Origin: Pararobbsia alpina
Lineage (GTDB): Bacteria; Pseudomonadota; Gammaproteobacteria; Burkholderiales; Burkholderiaceae
NCBI RefSeq assembly: GCF_902859895.1
Contig: NZ_CADIKM010000018.1
Span: forward strand, 37,135 to 101,134
Direction: 5' to 3'
DNA length: 64,000 nt
Shown: positions 52,437-61,041 of the stretch, one piece after another
How the letters are laid out: each line of letters opens with the position of its first letter
Position numbering within the stretch: the first letter of the stretch is position 1
Made by a program: the position numbers and the translations under genes
Notes under the pieces: generated by a model
Databases searched by the model: none
What the model was told of the DNA's origin: nothing
Seen by the model: the letters and a program-made list of their open reading frames with translations, nothing else

Positions 52437-52952
52437 ATGAACATTCCGAAACGTATCCGCGAAGTCTCCAAACTCACTGGCGATTTCGTGCTCCGCTCAG
52501 GCAAGCGCAGCAATGTCTATTTCGACAAATACCGCTTCGAATCCGATCCGGTGCTGCTCAAGGCCATTGCCGAGGCGATGGTACCGCTGATCCCGGCCGG
52601 CACTGAAGTGCTCGGCGGCCTCGAAATGGGCGGCATTCCGATCGTGACGATGCTCAGCCAGGTTACCGGCCTGCCGGCGGCATTCATCCGGAAAGAAGCA
52701 AAGGAATACGGCACATGCCAGTACGCAGAAGGCGCCGAGCTTGCCGGGCGCAGGATCGTACTGATCGAAGATGTGGTGTCGAGCGGCGGCGCGATCACCG
52801 ATGCGGTCGCGAAGCTGCGCGCCGATGGCGTGCCCGTCGAGCTCGCACTCTGCGTGATCGATCGCGAGTCCGGCGGCAAGGAGACGCTCGCGGCGATCGG
52901 CATCGAGCTCAAGGGTCTCTATACCTTCTCGCAGATCGACGGCGCGCAGTAG
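52437..52952 (+). CDS. Short orotate phosphoribosyltransferase-like protein
   Basis: A 171-residue type I PRTase. The PRPP-binding motif VLIEDVVSSGGAITDAVAKL near residue 105 is intact, and the N-terminal LRSGKRSNVYFDKYRFESDP and the flexible loop FIRKEAKEYGT near 85 are OPRT-like. It is about 40 residues shorter than the main proteobacterial PyrE, closer to the short archaeal and actinobacterial form. Orotidine 5'-phosphate synthesis is possible, but an accessory PRTase role is equally likely because the chromosomal pyrE is usually elsewhere. It lies between cdh and the convergent HD-domain gene. Confidence 0.8.
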   Translation: MNIPKRIREVSKLTGDFVLRSGKRSNVYFDKYRFESDPVLLKAIAEAMVPLIPAGTEVLGGLEMGGIPIVTMLSQVTGLPAAFIRKEAKEYGTCQYAEGAELAGRRIVLIEDVVSSGGAITDAVAKLRADGVPVELALCVIDRESGGKETLAAIGIELKGLYTFSQIDGAQ

Positions 52953-53040
52953 GACTGCATCCCATGCAGGCGTAGCGCGCGGTGCGACACAACGGGTGTT
53001 GGCGTGCCGGGAGGTGCGGGACGCGCCGAAGGCCGGCGAC

Positions 53041-53634
53041 TCAAACGCCCGCGCGCATGTCGACATTCACGCCGGCGCGCTCCGCGAACCGTGCGGCAAC
53101 CTGCGAGACGACATCCATGTAGTACGACAGTCCAGGCGTCGTCAGCCTCGCGATCTTTGCCTGATCGTCCCAGCGACGCAGGCGGATCGCGTCCTCCGCA
53201 TAGGGCTTGTCGAGAAACGCGCGCGCCTCGGTCTCGTCGAACGCCCCCCCCTGCAGGCGCAGGCTGCGTACCGAGTCGGCCGAAAGCTTGCCGAAATACT
53301 GGGCGTCGATCGCACACAGGCAGCGCTTGGCGTCGACATGCAGACGAATCGGCTCGAGCACGGTTTCGGGCAGCACGCGGCGTAGAAACGGCAGTGCGAA
53401 ATACTGGTGCTGGTCGTCGATGCCTTGCACCGTCGGTGAATGGCCTTGCAGGTTCAGCAGATGCCCGAGGTCATGGAGAAACGCGGCGACAACGAGATCG
53501 TCACCCGCGTTCGCCTGCTCGGCGAGCAAGGCGGTCTGCAGCGCATGCTCGAGTTGCGTCACGGGCTCGCCGCTGTATGCGATGCCGCCATGTTGTTCGT
53601 AAAGCTGACGAATGTCTTTGATGCTCAGTGCCAT
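53041..53634 (-). CDS. HD-domain protein of phosphonate degradation operons (PhnZ-like)
   Basis: A 197-residue HD/HDIG-fold protein with the metal-binding AFLHDLGHLLN motif near residue 51, preceded by QLEHALQTALLAE (His) near 27 and followed by DQHQYFALPFLRR and EPIRLHVDAKRCL (His, Asp) near 95. This matches the family described as phosphonate degradation operon-associated HDIG protein, to which the mixed-valent di-iron oxygenase PhnZ belongs. PhnZ cleaves 2-amino-1-hydroxyethylphosphonate. Its partner PhnY* (a 2-oxoglutarate dioxygenase) is not in the window. Same direction as the following phn genes. Confidence 0.8.
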   Translation of the reverse strand: MALSIKDIRQLYEQHGGIAYSGEPVTQLEHALQTALLAEQANAGDDLVVAAFLHDLGHLLNLQGHSPTVQGIDDQHQYFALPFLRRVLPETVLEPIRLHVDAKRCLCAIDAQYFGKLSADSVRSLRLQGGAFDETEARAFLDKPYAEDAIRLRRWDDQAKIARLTTPGLSYYMDVVSQVAARFAERAGVNVDMRAGV

Positions 53635-53789
53635 GCCGCGATTCCTTTTTCGCTGTTGCGCCGGGGGTTCGGGCTCTTATACGCTGGCCGTGTGTCAGTT
53701 CTGTGCGCCTGAGCCACGCGCAGTCGAAACCGGTCCGTTCCGGCGGCCGCCGCGCGCATGTCCGACGCGTTCAGTGACTCGGCCTGCGC

Positions 53790-55244
53790 TCAACCCCAGG
53801 GCAGCGAGAACGTCTTGAGATTCGTAAAGCTCTTCATGGCTTCCTGAACGCCTTCCTTGTAGCCGAGGCCCGAATCCTTGATGCCGCCGAAGGGCGACAG
53901 CTCGATCCGGTAGCCGGGCACTTCCCAGATGTTCACGGTGCCGACCTGCAACTCGTCGACAAAACGCCGGATCAGATCGAGCCGGTTGGTGCAGATGCCC
54001 GACGAGAGGCCATAGGCCGTGCCGTTGCTGATCCGGATCGCTTCGTCGACGGTGTCGAACGCAATGATCGGCGACACCGGGCCGAAAGTTTCCTCGCGCA
54101 CGACGGTCATCGACGGATCGACGCGATCGATCACGGTTGGCGCAAAGAGCGCACCGCGCCGCGTATTTCCCGTCAACAGCCGGGCGCCCTGTGTAATCGC
54201 CTCATCGACGCGCGACTTGAATAGCAGTGCCGCCCGTTCGTCGATCACCGTGCCCATTTCGTTGTCCTCGTCGAACGGGTCGCCGAATGTCCACGCCCGT
54301 GTCAATTCGACCAAGCGTTCCGTGAACGGCGCGGCGATCGAACGTTGCACGAGCATTCGCTTGACCGCCGTGCACCGCTGACCTGAATTCCTGTATGAAC
54401 CCTGAACCGCGAGTGCCGCCGCGCGGTCGAGATCGGCGTCTTCGAGCACGATCAGCGGATCGTTGCCGCCGAGTTCGAGCACGATCCGGCGGTAGCCGGC
54501 TTTCGCCGCGATCGATTTGCCGATCGCGACACCGCCGGTGAAGGTGACGAGCTGGACGTGACGGTGTGTGATGAGCTCGTCGGCGATCTCCCGCGGATCG
54601 CCGGTCACGACCTGGAGCATCGGCTCGGGCAGGCCTGCTTCGTAAAGGAGCTCGGCGAGATATTGGGCCGACAGCGGCACTTTTTCGGAAGGCTTGAGCA
54701 CGACCCGGTTATTGGTCGCGATCGCCGGTGCGACCTTGTGCGCGACCTGGTTCATCGGATGGTTGAATGGCGTGATCGCGACGATCACGCCGTCGAGCGG
54801 CTCGCACTGGGTGAAGACGCGGCGTGCCTTGCCGTGCGGCGTCAGGTCGCATGAAAAGCTCTGGCTGTCGTCGCGCAGGGCTTCTTTCGCTGCGAATAGA
54901 AGCACGTCGGCAACCCGGCCGATCTCATAGCGCAAGTCTTTTTTCGAGAGCCCTGATTCGCGCGAGATCAGATCGGAGGCCTCCTCGGTTCGCTCGCGCA
55001 GCAGCGCAGCGACACGCTCGAGAATCTGCGCGCGCGCATAGCGCGTCAGCCGCGGCCGGTATGCGTAGGCGGTTTCGATCGCCCGCCGCACATCTTCGAT
55101 GCCCGCCATCGGCACCGTGCCGACACGTTGACCCGAGTAGGGATCGATCACGTCGAGCACGCGCCCGCACGTCTCGCGCCGGCCCCCGATCAGCATCGGT
55201 GCGGCGCGGAACGACGGATGTTCATGGATCACGGTAGCCATCAT
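53790..55244 (-). CDS. phnY: Aldehyde dehydrogenase, phosphonoacetaldehyde dehydrogenase type
   Basis: A 484-residue NAD(P)-dependent aldehyde dehydrogenase. Seen are ITPFNHPMNQVAHKVAPAIA near residue 156, FTGGVAIGKSIA near 235, the catalytic Glu in LELGGNDP near 256, the catalytic Cys in NSGQRCTAV near 290 and the closing SPFGGIKDSGLG. The N-P-M-N-Q (rather than NFP) region and context with PhnSTUV support the PhnY-type that oxidises phosphonoacetaldehyde to phosphonoacetate. Lactaldehyde or glycolaldehyde dehydrogenases are close relatives and an alternative. The tandem ATGs at 55244 and 55241 are the likely start. An upstream extension lacks family similarity. phnA and phnW, its usual partners, are not visible. 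Confidence 0.75.
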   Translation of the reverse strand: MMATVIHEHPSFRAAPMLIGGRRETCGRVLDVIDPYSGQRVGTVPMAGIEDVRRAIETAYAYRPRLTRYARAQILERVAALLRERTEEASDLISRESGLSKKDLRYEIGRVADVLLFAAKEALRDDSQSFSCDLTPHGKARRVFTQCEPLDGVIVAITPFNHPMNQVAHKVAPAIATNNRVVLKPSEKVPLSAQYLAELLYEAGLPEPMLQVVTGDPREIADELITHRHVQLVTFTGGVAIGKSIAAKAGYRRIVLELGGNDPLIVLEDADLDRAAALAVQGSYRNSGQRCTAVKRMLVQRSIAAPFTERLVELTRAWTFGDPFDEDNEMGTVIDERAALLFKSRVDEAITQGARLLTGNTRRGALFAPTVIDRVDPSMTVVREETFGPVSPIIAFDTVDEAIRISNGTAYGLSSGICTNRLDLIRRFVDELQVGTVNIWEVPGYRIELSPFGGIKDSGLGYKEGVQEAMKSFTNLKTFSLPWG

Positions 55245-55440
55245 GCGTTCAGGTGGTTGAGCGCGATTGGATCCCATCGAAATCGCGCAGGCGCGAGCGC
55301 TCCGGCGCGATCGACGCGAGGTGGTGGAAGGCGGGGAAGGATCGAGAGGGATCGAAGTGCCTTGCTCACAATGCCTCATTATGCAACATTAAGGCACGTA
55401 ACGCCACATACGAAGCGGACACCCTCGCCGCGTCAGGGCG

Positions 55441-56310
55441 TCACTGCTTTCGCCGTGAGGGCATCCTGACCGCGATCAACGACAGCGCGGCGAGCGAGGC
55501 GGCGAGCATGATCAGGGACAGGGCGGAGGCCGGCAGGTAGTAGCCGCGTTCGACCTGGCCGACCACGACGATCGGCGTGGTCGCGAAGCCCGGCGGATAG
55601 ACGGTCAGGGTTGCGCCGAGTTCGCCGAGGGACAGCGCGAAACCGAGCGCGAGGCTTGCGCGCAGCGCTGGCACGAGTTGAGGCAGTACGACGCGGCTGA
55701 GCACCATCGAGGGGGGCGCGCCGAGACTTGCCGCGGCTTCGCGCAGCACCGTGAGCTCAGGACGCAGCGCGGCCGCCGCACACCGATAGCAAAACGGCAG
55801 CACGAGGGCGAGCTGAACCAGGATGACGATGGCCGCCGAACCCGACAGGTCGAGCGGCCGCTTGTGGTACGCGATCAGCACCGCGAGCCCGAGCACGACG
55901 CTTGGCACGCCGTTGGGCAGCATGGCGATACCGTCGACGAGTGCGCCGAGACCCTTGCGGTCGCGGCCCTCGAGCGCAAGCGCGAGCCACAGCCCGAGCA
56001 GCGTGCCGAGTCCCGCGACCGTGAAGCCGACGACGATGCTGGTCGTCAGCGCATCGAGATCGCTGCCGCCGAGTCGTTCGAACCAGCGCAGACTGAAGCC
56101 GGTCGGCAAGATCGTGCCAGACCAGTGGGCCGCGACGCTCGACAGCGCGACGACGATCACCGGCAGCACGAACAGCCAGCAGCAGACCAGCGCGGCAAAC
56201 GCGACCGCGATCATGCCGGCCACCCGTCGCAGGCGGCGGCTTCCGCGCGAAGCCAGCGGCGGGGCCGCTTCAGCGGGTCGGGGAACGTTGGACGTGGCGT
56301 TGGTTGACAT
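55441..56310 (-). CDS. phnV: 2-aminoethylphosphonate ABC transporter permease PhnV
   Basis: A 289-residue inner-membrane permease with six or seven hydrophobic segments. The EAA-loop is EAAASLGAPPSMVLSRVVLPQL near residue 190 (in two parts), and FVLPVIVVALSSVA near 47 starts the transmembrane core. It overlaps the phnU end by 41 bases. Together with phnU, phnT and phnS it forms the PhnSTUV importer for 2-aminoethylphosphonate. Last gene of the transporter operon before a 196-base gap and the aldehyde dehydrogenase. Confidence 0.85.
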   Translation of the reverse strand: MSTNATSNVPRPAEAAPPLASRGSRRLRRVAGMIAVAFAALVCCWLFVLPVIVVALSSVAAHWSGTILPTGFSLRWFERLGGSDLDALTTSIVVGFTVAGLGTLLGLWLALALEGRDRKGLGALVDGIAMLPNGVPSVVLGLAVLIAYHKRPLDLSGSAAIVILVQLALVLPFCYRCAAAALRPELTVLREAAASLGAPPSMVLSRVVLPQLVPALRASLALGFALSLGELGATLTVYPPGFATTPIVVVGQVERGYYLPASALSLIMLAASLAALSLIAVRMPSRRKQ

Positions 56311-57322
56311 GGCGGTAGAGCAGGTAGAGCGACAGGGACATCGCGAGCATCAGCACCGCGCCGGCCGCTGCCGCATTCAGATCGAGGTCGACCGTCGCCG
56401 CGCTGAAGATCGCGACCGGCAGGGTGACGAGCCGCGCGCTGCCAAGCACGAGCAGGATGCCGAACTCGTTGAGCGTGAGCAGGAAACACAAGATCGTGCC
56501 GGCCGCGATGCCGGGCCAGGCGAGGGGCAGCACGACGCGCCATGCGACCATCGCGCTGTTCGCGCCGAGACTGCGGGCGGCTTCGATGATCCGCATGTCG
56601 AGCAGAGCGAACGATGCGAGGGTTGGCCGCACGACGAACGGCGCGAAGAAGACGACCTCCGCAAGCACGACACCGCCCGTGCCGAACAGGAAGTCGAGCG
56701 GTGGCGCATCGAGATGGAATATCTGCTGGAGCGCGATGCTCACCGAGCCCTGCGAGCCGTAGAGGAAGATCAGCGTGAACGCGACCAGGAACGAGGGGAA
56801 AGCGACAAACAGCTCGAGAAAACGCGTGAGCAGCCGCGTGCCCGGAAAGGGCTTGAAATGCAGCAGGGCCGCGATGGCGATACCGAGCAGCGAGGCGAGT
56901 CCGGCGCTGGCGAACAGGACCCAGAGCGTCGTGAAGATCACGCTGCGGGTATCCGCATTGCCGAAGAAGCGCGCATAGGGCGCGAAGCTCAAGCCGTGCT
57001 CGCCCGACACGCTCAGCGCGAGCAGGCGGAAGAGCGGATAGACGACGATGGGCCCGAGTACGGTCACCAGCAGGAACATCATCTGCCACCAGGCCGCGCG
57101 CTCGCGGCGCCGGTGCTGCACCTGTTGAAGCGGCACGCGCGCGGCGGCAGCGGCAAGCGATGCTGCAACATCGCCCGGCATCGGCATCGGCATCGGCATC
57201 GGCATCGGCATCGGCATCGGCGTCGCGGTCCCCAGGCGGCCGGGAGTGCCGTTGGCGTCAGCATTCACGGCGGCGGGCAGCACTGCGCCGCGCCCGGTAT
57301 CAGGGCCGGACGAGAACGACAT
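56270..57322 (-). CDS. phnU: 2-aminoethylphosphonate ABC transporter permease PhnU with an unusual repeat-containing N-terminus
   Basis: A 350-residue permease. The core from about residue 75 has FLLVTVLGPIVVYPLFRLLALS, followed by the usual segments, and the EAA loop EAARSLGANSAMVAWRVVLPLAWPG near 245 (in two parts). The N-terminal 70 residues are extra compared with the family and include a Pro-Met repeat encoded by (GGCATC)7. The ATG at 57322 has a GGGG ribosome binding site and overlaps the phnT end by 23 bases. Starting downstream of the repeat, as at M of FLLV, is possible and would give a normal-length permease. Confidence 0.82.
   Translation of the reverse strand: MSFSSGPDTGRGAVLPAAVNADANGTPGRLGTATPMPMPMPMPMPMPMPGDVAASLAAAAARVPLQQVQHRRRERAAWWQMMFLLVTVLGPIVVYPLFRLLALSVSGEHGLSFAPYARFFGNADTRSVIFTTLWVLFASAGLASLLGIAIAALLHFKPFPGTRLLTRFLELFVAFPSFLVAFTLIFLYGSQGSVSIALQQIFHLDAPPLDFLFGTGGVVLAEVVFFAPFVVRPTLASFALLDMRIIEAARSLGANSAMVAWRVVLPLAWPGIAAGTILCFLLTLNEFGILLVLGSARLVTLPVAIFSAATVDLDLNAAAAGAVLMLAMSLSLYLLYRHVNQRHVQRSPTR
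57177..57224. repeat. Hexanucleotide microsatellite (GGCATC)7 within phnU
   Basis: Seven perfect GGCATC copies at 57177-57218 are followed by GGCGTC (57219-57224). Read leftward they encode alternating Met-Pro in the extra N-terminal region of PhnU. As the unit is six bases, length changes would not shift the frame but would alter the number of Met-Pro pairs and of ATG codons. Confidence 0.9.
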
Positions 57323-58409
57323 CGTCGACCCCATAGTGCAGTGAAATTCGCTCGCCTTTGACCGGCATACTGCCCGCGACGCGCTGCATGGACACGAGCA
57401 CGGGTTCGGCCGGCAGTGCATCGAGCGTCACCGCGATCGAGAGAGTCGCCCCGTACCAGTCGACCGCACTGATCACCCCATGCAGATGTCCCTGGCCGAG
57501 CGGCACGATGCGCAACTGCTCGGGACGCAGGCAGGCAAGCTGTTCGCGCTCGCCGTGACGCGCATCGCCGATCGGGAAAACGAGCGAAGGCGCGAGCAGG
57601 TTTGCCGCGCCGAGATAGCTCGCGATAAAACTGTCGGCTGGGTGTTCATAGAGTTGCTGCGGGGTGCCAAGCTGGGCGATCCGGCCGTCGCGCATCAGTA
57701 GCGTGCGATCGGACAGCACGAGCGCATCGTCCTGATCGTGGGTTACGCAGACGATCGTCAGATCGGGCAGGCGTTCATGGAGCGCCTTGATCTCGGAGCG
57801 TACCGAGGCGCGCAGGTTGGCGTCGAGTGCCGAGAGCGGTTCGTCGAGCAGCAGCACATCGGGCTCGATCACGAGCGCTCGCGCAAGGGCGACGCGCTGC
57901 TGCATACCGCCCGACAACTGTGCCGGCATCAGATGACCTGCATCGCCGAGCTGGACGAGCTTCAGCGCATCGGCCACGCGGCGTGCGATCTCGCTGCGGA
58001 CCATGCGCCGCGCACGCAGGCCGAAGGCGACATTGTCGAAGACCGACAGATGCGGGAACAGTGCATAGCTCTGGAACAGCAGGCCGAGGTTGCGCCGGTG
58101 CGGCGGCGCGTCGGTCAGGTCGCGGCCGGCGACGCTCAGCCGGCCTGTCACATGATCGGCCTGGACGAAGCCGGCGATGAAGCGCAGCAAGGTGGTCTTG
58201 CCGCAGCCGCTGCGGCCCAGCACAGTCAGCAGTTCGCCGCGCTCGAGCGTGAGCGACAGGTCGTCGAGCACCGCACGTTCGCCATAGCGCACCGTCAGGT
58301 GGTCGATCTGCACACCCGCGCCGCGCGGCACGGCGGCGGCCTCGTGGCCAGCCTGGGCTGCCGCTCCAGCACCGGTGCCCAGGATTGAGGAAGCGCTCGC
58401 AAGAGTCAC
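57300..58409 (-). CDS. phnT: 2-aminoethylphosphonate ABC transporter ATP-binding protein PhnT
   Basis: A 369-residue ABC ATPase of the CysA/PotA/PhnT group with Walker A GRSGCGKTT near residue 66, QSYALFPHLSV near 114, signature LSGGMQQRVALARAL near 165, Walker B VLLLDEPLSALD near 185, switch His in VTHDQDDAL near 220, and a C-terminal TOBE-like regulatory domain after 300. The operon position between the binding protein and PhnU/PhnV supports PhnT over spermidine or Fe3+ transport. Confidence 0.87.
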   Translation of the reverse strand: MTLASASSILGTGAGAAAQAGHEAAAVPRGAGVQIDHLTVRYGERAVLDDLSLTLERGELLTVLGRSGCGKTTLLRFIAGFVQADHVTGRLSVAGRDLTDAPPHRRNLGLLFQSYALFPHLSVFDNVAFGLRARRMVRSEIARRVADALKLVQLGDAGHLMPAQLSGGMQQRVALARALVIEPDVLLLDEPLSALDANLRASVRSEIKALHERLPDLTIVCVTHDQDDALVLSDRTLLMRDGRIAQLGTPQQLYEHPADSFIASYLGAANLLAPSLVFPIGDARHGEREQLACLRPEQLRIVPLGQGHLHGVISAVDWYGATLSIAVTLDALPAEPVLVSMQRVAGSMPVKGERISLHYGVDDVVLVRP

Positions 58410-58553
58410 CGGTTTATCTCCAGCAGAATGTGACAGCGGAAGAACCGCGCACGCCGGTCGCCACCCGGTGATCAGAGCGTGACGGCCAAGTCGATCGTTG
58501 TGTCGACGGGAAGATGGGTGGTTTCAGCGCCTCGCCCATCGCCCGGCAGCGTG

Positions 58554-59642
58554 TTACTTCGGCTTGACGACTTCAAGCGGCTTGTTCGAAGCGCCGATCA
58601 CCGAGCTTTTCCAGCGCGCGACCCAATCGGCCTTCTTCGCCATGACCTGGTTCCAGTCGACCGGGATCAGATGCACGCCGGCGATCGCCTGCTTCACCAC
58701 TTCGCCATTCTTGCCGGCGAGCGGTACGTCGGTACGACCAGGAATCCCGTAGATGTCAGGCACCTTCGACTGCACGTCGGCCGACATCAGATAGTCGATG
58801 AGCTTCTTGCCGACCGCCTGGTTCGGGCCGTTCTTGATCAGGCCGATCGCATAGGGCAACTGGAAGGTCGTCGGTTTGTCGCCCGGCTTGGCGGCGAGGA
58901 ACACCGGCTTGATCGAGAGGCCACCGTTGGCCGCATCGTCGAGATCCATCTGCAGGTCGCCGTTGGCGACCGAGATTTCGTCGCGCGAGAGCAGCACGTC
59001 GAGATAGCCCGTGCCTTTCGTGTGGAACTTGGCGTTTTGTTCGAGCTTCTTCAGGTAGTCGAATGCCGGGTCTTCGCCCATCAGGGAAGTCGTCAGGATG
59101 ATCACCGCCATGCCGTCGCCGGCAGTCGCCGGATTGGAATAGGCGACCTTGCCCGCATAGGCGGGGTCGAGCAGGTCGGCGAAGGTCTTCGGCTCCGTCT
59201 TGACCTTGTCCGGGTTGATCGCGAACGAGAAGTAGTTGTTGACGAACGTGGCCCAGCTGCCGTCGCTCGCCTTCGCGATGGCCGGCACGTTCGTGTAGTT
59301 GACGCTCTGGTACGTCTGCAGCAGGCCAGTCTGTCCCGCCTGCTGGATGAACGGCGGCAGCGTCACGAGCACGTCGGCCTTCGGGGAATCTTTTTCGACG
59401 GTTGCGCGGTTCACGACTTCGCCGCTGCCCGCAGTGACGATCGCGACCTTCACGCCTTCCTTCTTTTCGAAGGCGGGCAGCACGTCCTTGTAGAGGTTTT
59501 CGAGGCCGTCCGCCGTGTAGAGCACGACTTCGCCGGCGGCGAATGCATGGGTCGCCATGCCGAACGTGGCGAACACAGCAGCGGTGGACACCAGGGTGCG
59601 AACGATCATTCGGAATGTGCGCGGGTCAGCGATCTTCATCAT
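58554..59642 (-). CDS. phnS: 2-aminoethylphosphonate-binding periplasmic protein PhnS
   Basis: A 362-residue periplasmic binding protein of the Fe3+/phosphonate class. The signal peptide ends near ATHAFAAGEVVLYTADGLEN. The mature domain shows TAGSGEVVNRATVEKDSPKADVLVTLPPFIQQA (in two parts), AGDGMAVIILTTSL, TKGTGYLDVLLSRDEISVANGD and PVDWNQVMAKKADWVARWK, which resemble PhnS. The tandem ATGs at 59642 and 59639 give the signal peptide. First gene of the phnSTUV operon. Its promoter region contains repeated ACCTAGG-like boxes. Confidence 0.87.
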   Translation of the reverse strand: MMKIADPRTFRMIVRTLVSTAAVFATFGMATHAFAAGEVVLYTADGLENLYKDVLPAFEKKEGVKVAIVTAGSGEVVNRATVEKDSPKADVLVTLPPFIQQAGQTGLLQTYQSVNYTNVPAIAKASDGSWATFVNNYFSFAINPDKVKTEPKTFADLLDPAYAGKVAYSNPATAGDGMAVIILTTSLMGEDPAFDYLKKLEQNAKFHTKGTGYLDVLLSRDEISVANGDLQMDLDDAANGGLSIKPVFLAAKPGDKPTTFQLPYAIGLIKNGPNQAVGKKLIDYLMSADVQSKVPDIYGIPGRTDVPLAGKNGEVVKQAIAGVHLIPVDWNQVMAKKADWVARWKSSVIGASNKPLEVVKPK

Positions 59643-59953
59643 GGCTCGGTTTCTCGGGAGAGGCTGAACGAAATCGCAAGCTTCCGCGCTCCTTATGACG
59701 CGGAGATGACGAAAATGGAAAGTTGCAAAAACTGACACATTTCGCCACTTAACCGCACAAGCGGAGGCTGCAAACTTAGGATTGCGATCCATGGCTCATG
59801 CGGGGTTGACCTAGGCTGCGACGCGGGGCTGTCACACAGCAGGGCCGTTACCTAGGGATACTACCTATGGTGCGACTGGGGCTGTACTCTTGAGCCGGCA
59901 TCGTTTGATGGGTCGAAACGTGTGTCAAGGCAATAACGCGGCGTTGTGCAAAT
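59643..59953. other. Intergenic region between the DeoR regulator and phnS
   Basis: 311 bases without a gene. ACCTAGG occurs at 59809-59815 and 59850-59856, and ACCTATG at 59863-59869, the sort of repeated half-sites DeoR-family proteins can use. Presumably contains the phnS promoter. Confidence 0.45.
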
Positions 59954-60727
59954 TCAGGGGCGTTGCTGCGATGCAGCGACCAGCAGCTCCGGTCCGAGCG
60001 CGGCGAGCGCCTTCCGGAATGCCTTGTCGGGTGCGCGTTCGGTGACGAGATAGCGGGCCGTCTCGAAATTCGCGACCCGCACGGGCGTCACGCGGCCGAA
60101 CTTGGAGTGATCGGCGACAACGATGGCGGTCTGCGCGGCGGCGAGCATGCAGGCGCGTACCTCGGCCGCCATCCTCGAGTAGTCGGTGAGATTCGCCTCG
60201 GCTGTGATGCCGCCGGCACCGACGATCGCGAAGTTCGCGTGGTACTGGCGCAGTTGCTGGATCGTGTCGAGCCCGAAGGTGGCGTCCTCGAGGCTCGAGA
60301 GTTCGCCGCCGAGCAGGACGACGCGGTTGTCATTGCGTCGGCCGAGCAGGAGCGCGATGCGCCAGTCGTTCGTATAGATCGACAGCCCGCGCCGATCGAG
60401 CAGCGCGCGGGCGACAGCGAGCGTCGTGCTGCCCGAGTCGATCACGACCGAGGTGCCATCGGCAATCAGTTCGGCCGCGCGCTGGCCGATCGCGCGTTTG
60501 GCCGCGGCGTTCGAGGCTTCGCGGGTGTCGACGTCGGGCTCGGTGTGCTCGGCGCTCAGGGCGCCGCCATGGGTCGTGACGAGCAGGCCGCGCTCGGCGA
60601 GTGCGTTGAGGTCGCGGCGGATCGTCTCGCGCGAGACGTCGAGTTCGCGAACCAGTTCGGCGACCGACAACGCTCCGGTCCGGCCGAGCTCGTCGAGGAT
60701 GTGTTGCTGTCTTTGTTTCGCAAGCAT
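59954..60727 (-). CDS. DeoR/GlpR-family transcriptional regulator
   Basis: A 257-residue regulator. The N-terminal DeoR HTH is KQRQQHILDELGRTGALSVAEL then LDVSRETIRRDLNALAERGLL (residues 4-48). The effector domain is a sugar-phosphate-isomerase-like fold with VVIDSGSTTLAVARAL near 95, IYTNDWRIAL near 115 and VLLGGELSS near 135, and ends with ADHSKFGR near 205. DeoR members normally sense phosphorylated sugars. Here its position upstream of phnS, in the same direction, suggests control of the phn operon, in place of the GntR-type PhnR or LysR-type regulators described for other phn systems. Confidence 0.88.
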   Translation of the reverse strand: MLAKQRQQHILDELGRTGALSVAELVRELDVSRETIRRDLNALAERGLLVTTHGGALSAEHTEPDVDTREASNAAAKRAIGQRAAELIADGTSVVIDSGSTTLAVARALLDRRGLSIYTNDWRIALLLGRRNDNRVVLLGGELSSLEDATFGLDTIQQLRQYHANFAIVGAGGITAEANLTDYSRMAAEVRACMLAAAQTAIVVADHSKFGRVTPVRVANFETARYLVTERAPDKAFRKALAALGPELLVAASQQRP

Positions 60728-61041
60728 GAACGCGCGGGCCGATAGGGAAGGGCGCGGCTATTCTATACGCTCACCGGGAGCTCCAGATGGGACGCTTGGA
60801 GCGCAGCGGGACACCGACCGGCGCATCGGCCTTGGACCGGAACAGTGGAATATCGTGAGGCTGCCTCGGGATGATCCGGGGCGTCTGCATTGAGGTTGTC
60901 CTCTCCATGAAGCGATGGGAGACATACAATGGACGAAGGCACTGTGGCGACGAAAAGCTGGCGCGATGCTCTGACCACGAGGCGGTGACGCCCCTGCCGC
61001 ACTCGGTCGCGAGCCCTCCTTTGGCCCCATGGAGAACGACA
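60728..61041. other. Intergenic region upstream of the small lipoprotein gene
   Basis: 314 bases. A 19-codon frame at 60929-60988 (MDEGTVATKSWRDALTTRR) has a GGGAGA ribosome binding site, but no family match. It may be a small protein or a chance frame. Nothing else was recognised. Confidence 0.35.

Noticed and set aside
57177..57224. The GGCATC tandem repeat as a CRISPR-like array
   Set aside because: The units are six bases with no spacers and lie within a coding frame. It is a microsatellite.
55823..57361. A 512-codon + strand frame across phnV and phnU
   Set aside because: Composition is dominated by Glu, Arg and Gln, as expected for the complement of membrane-protein codons. The opposite strand carries clear permease genes.
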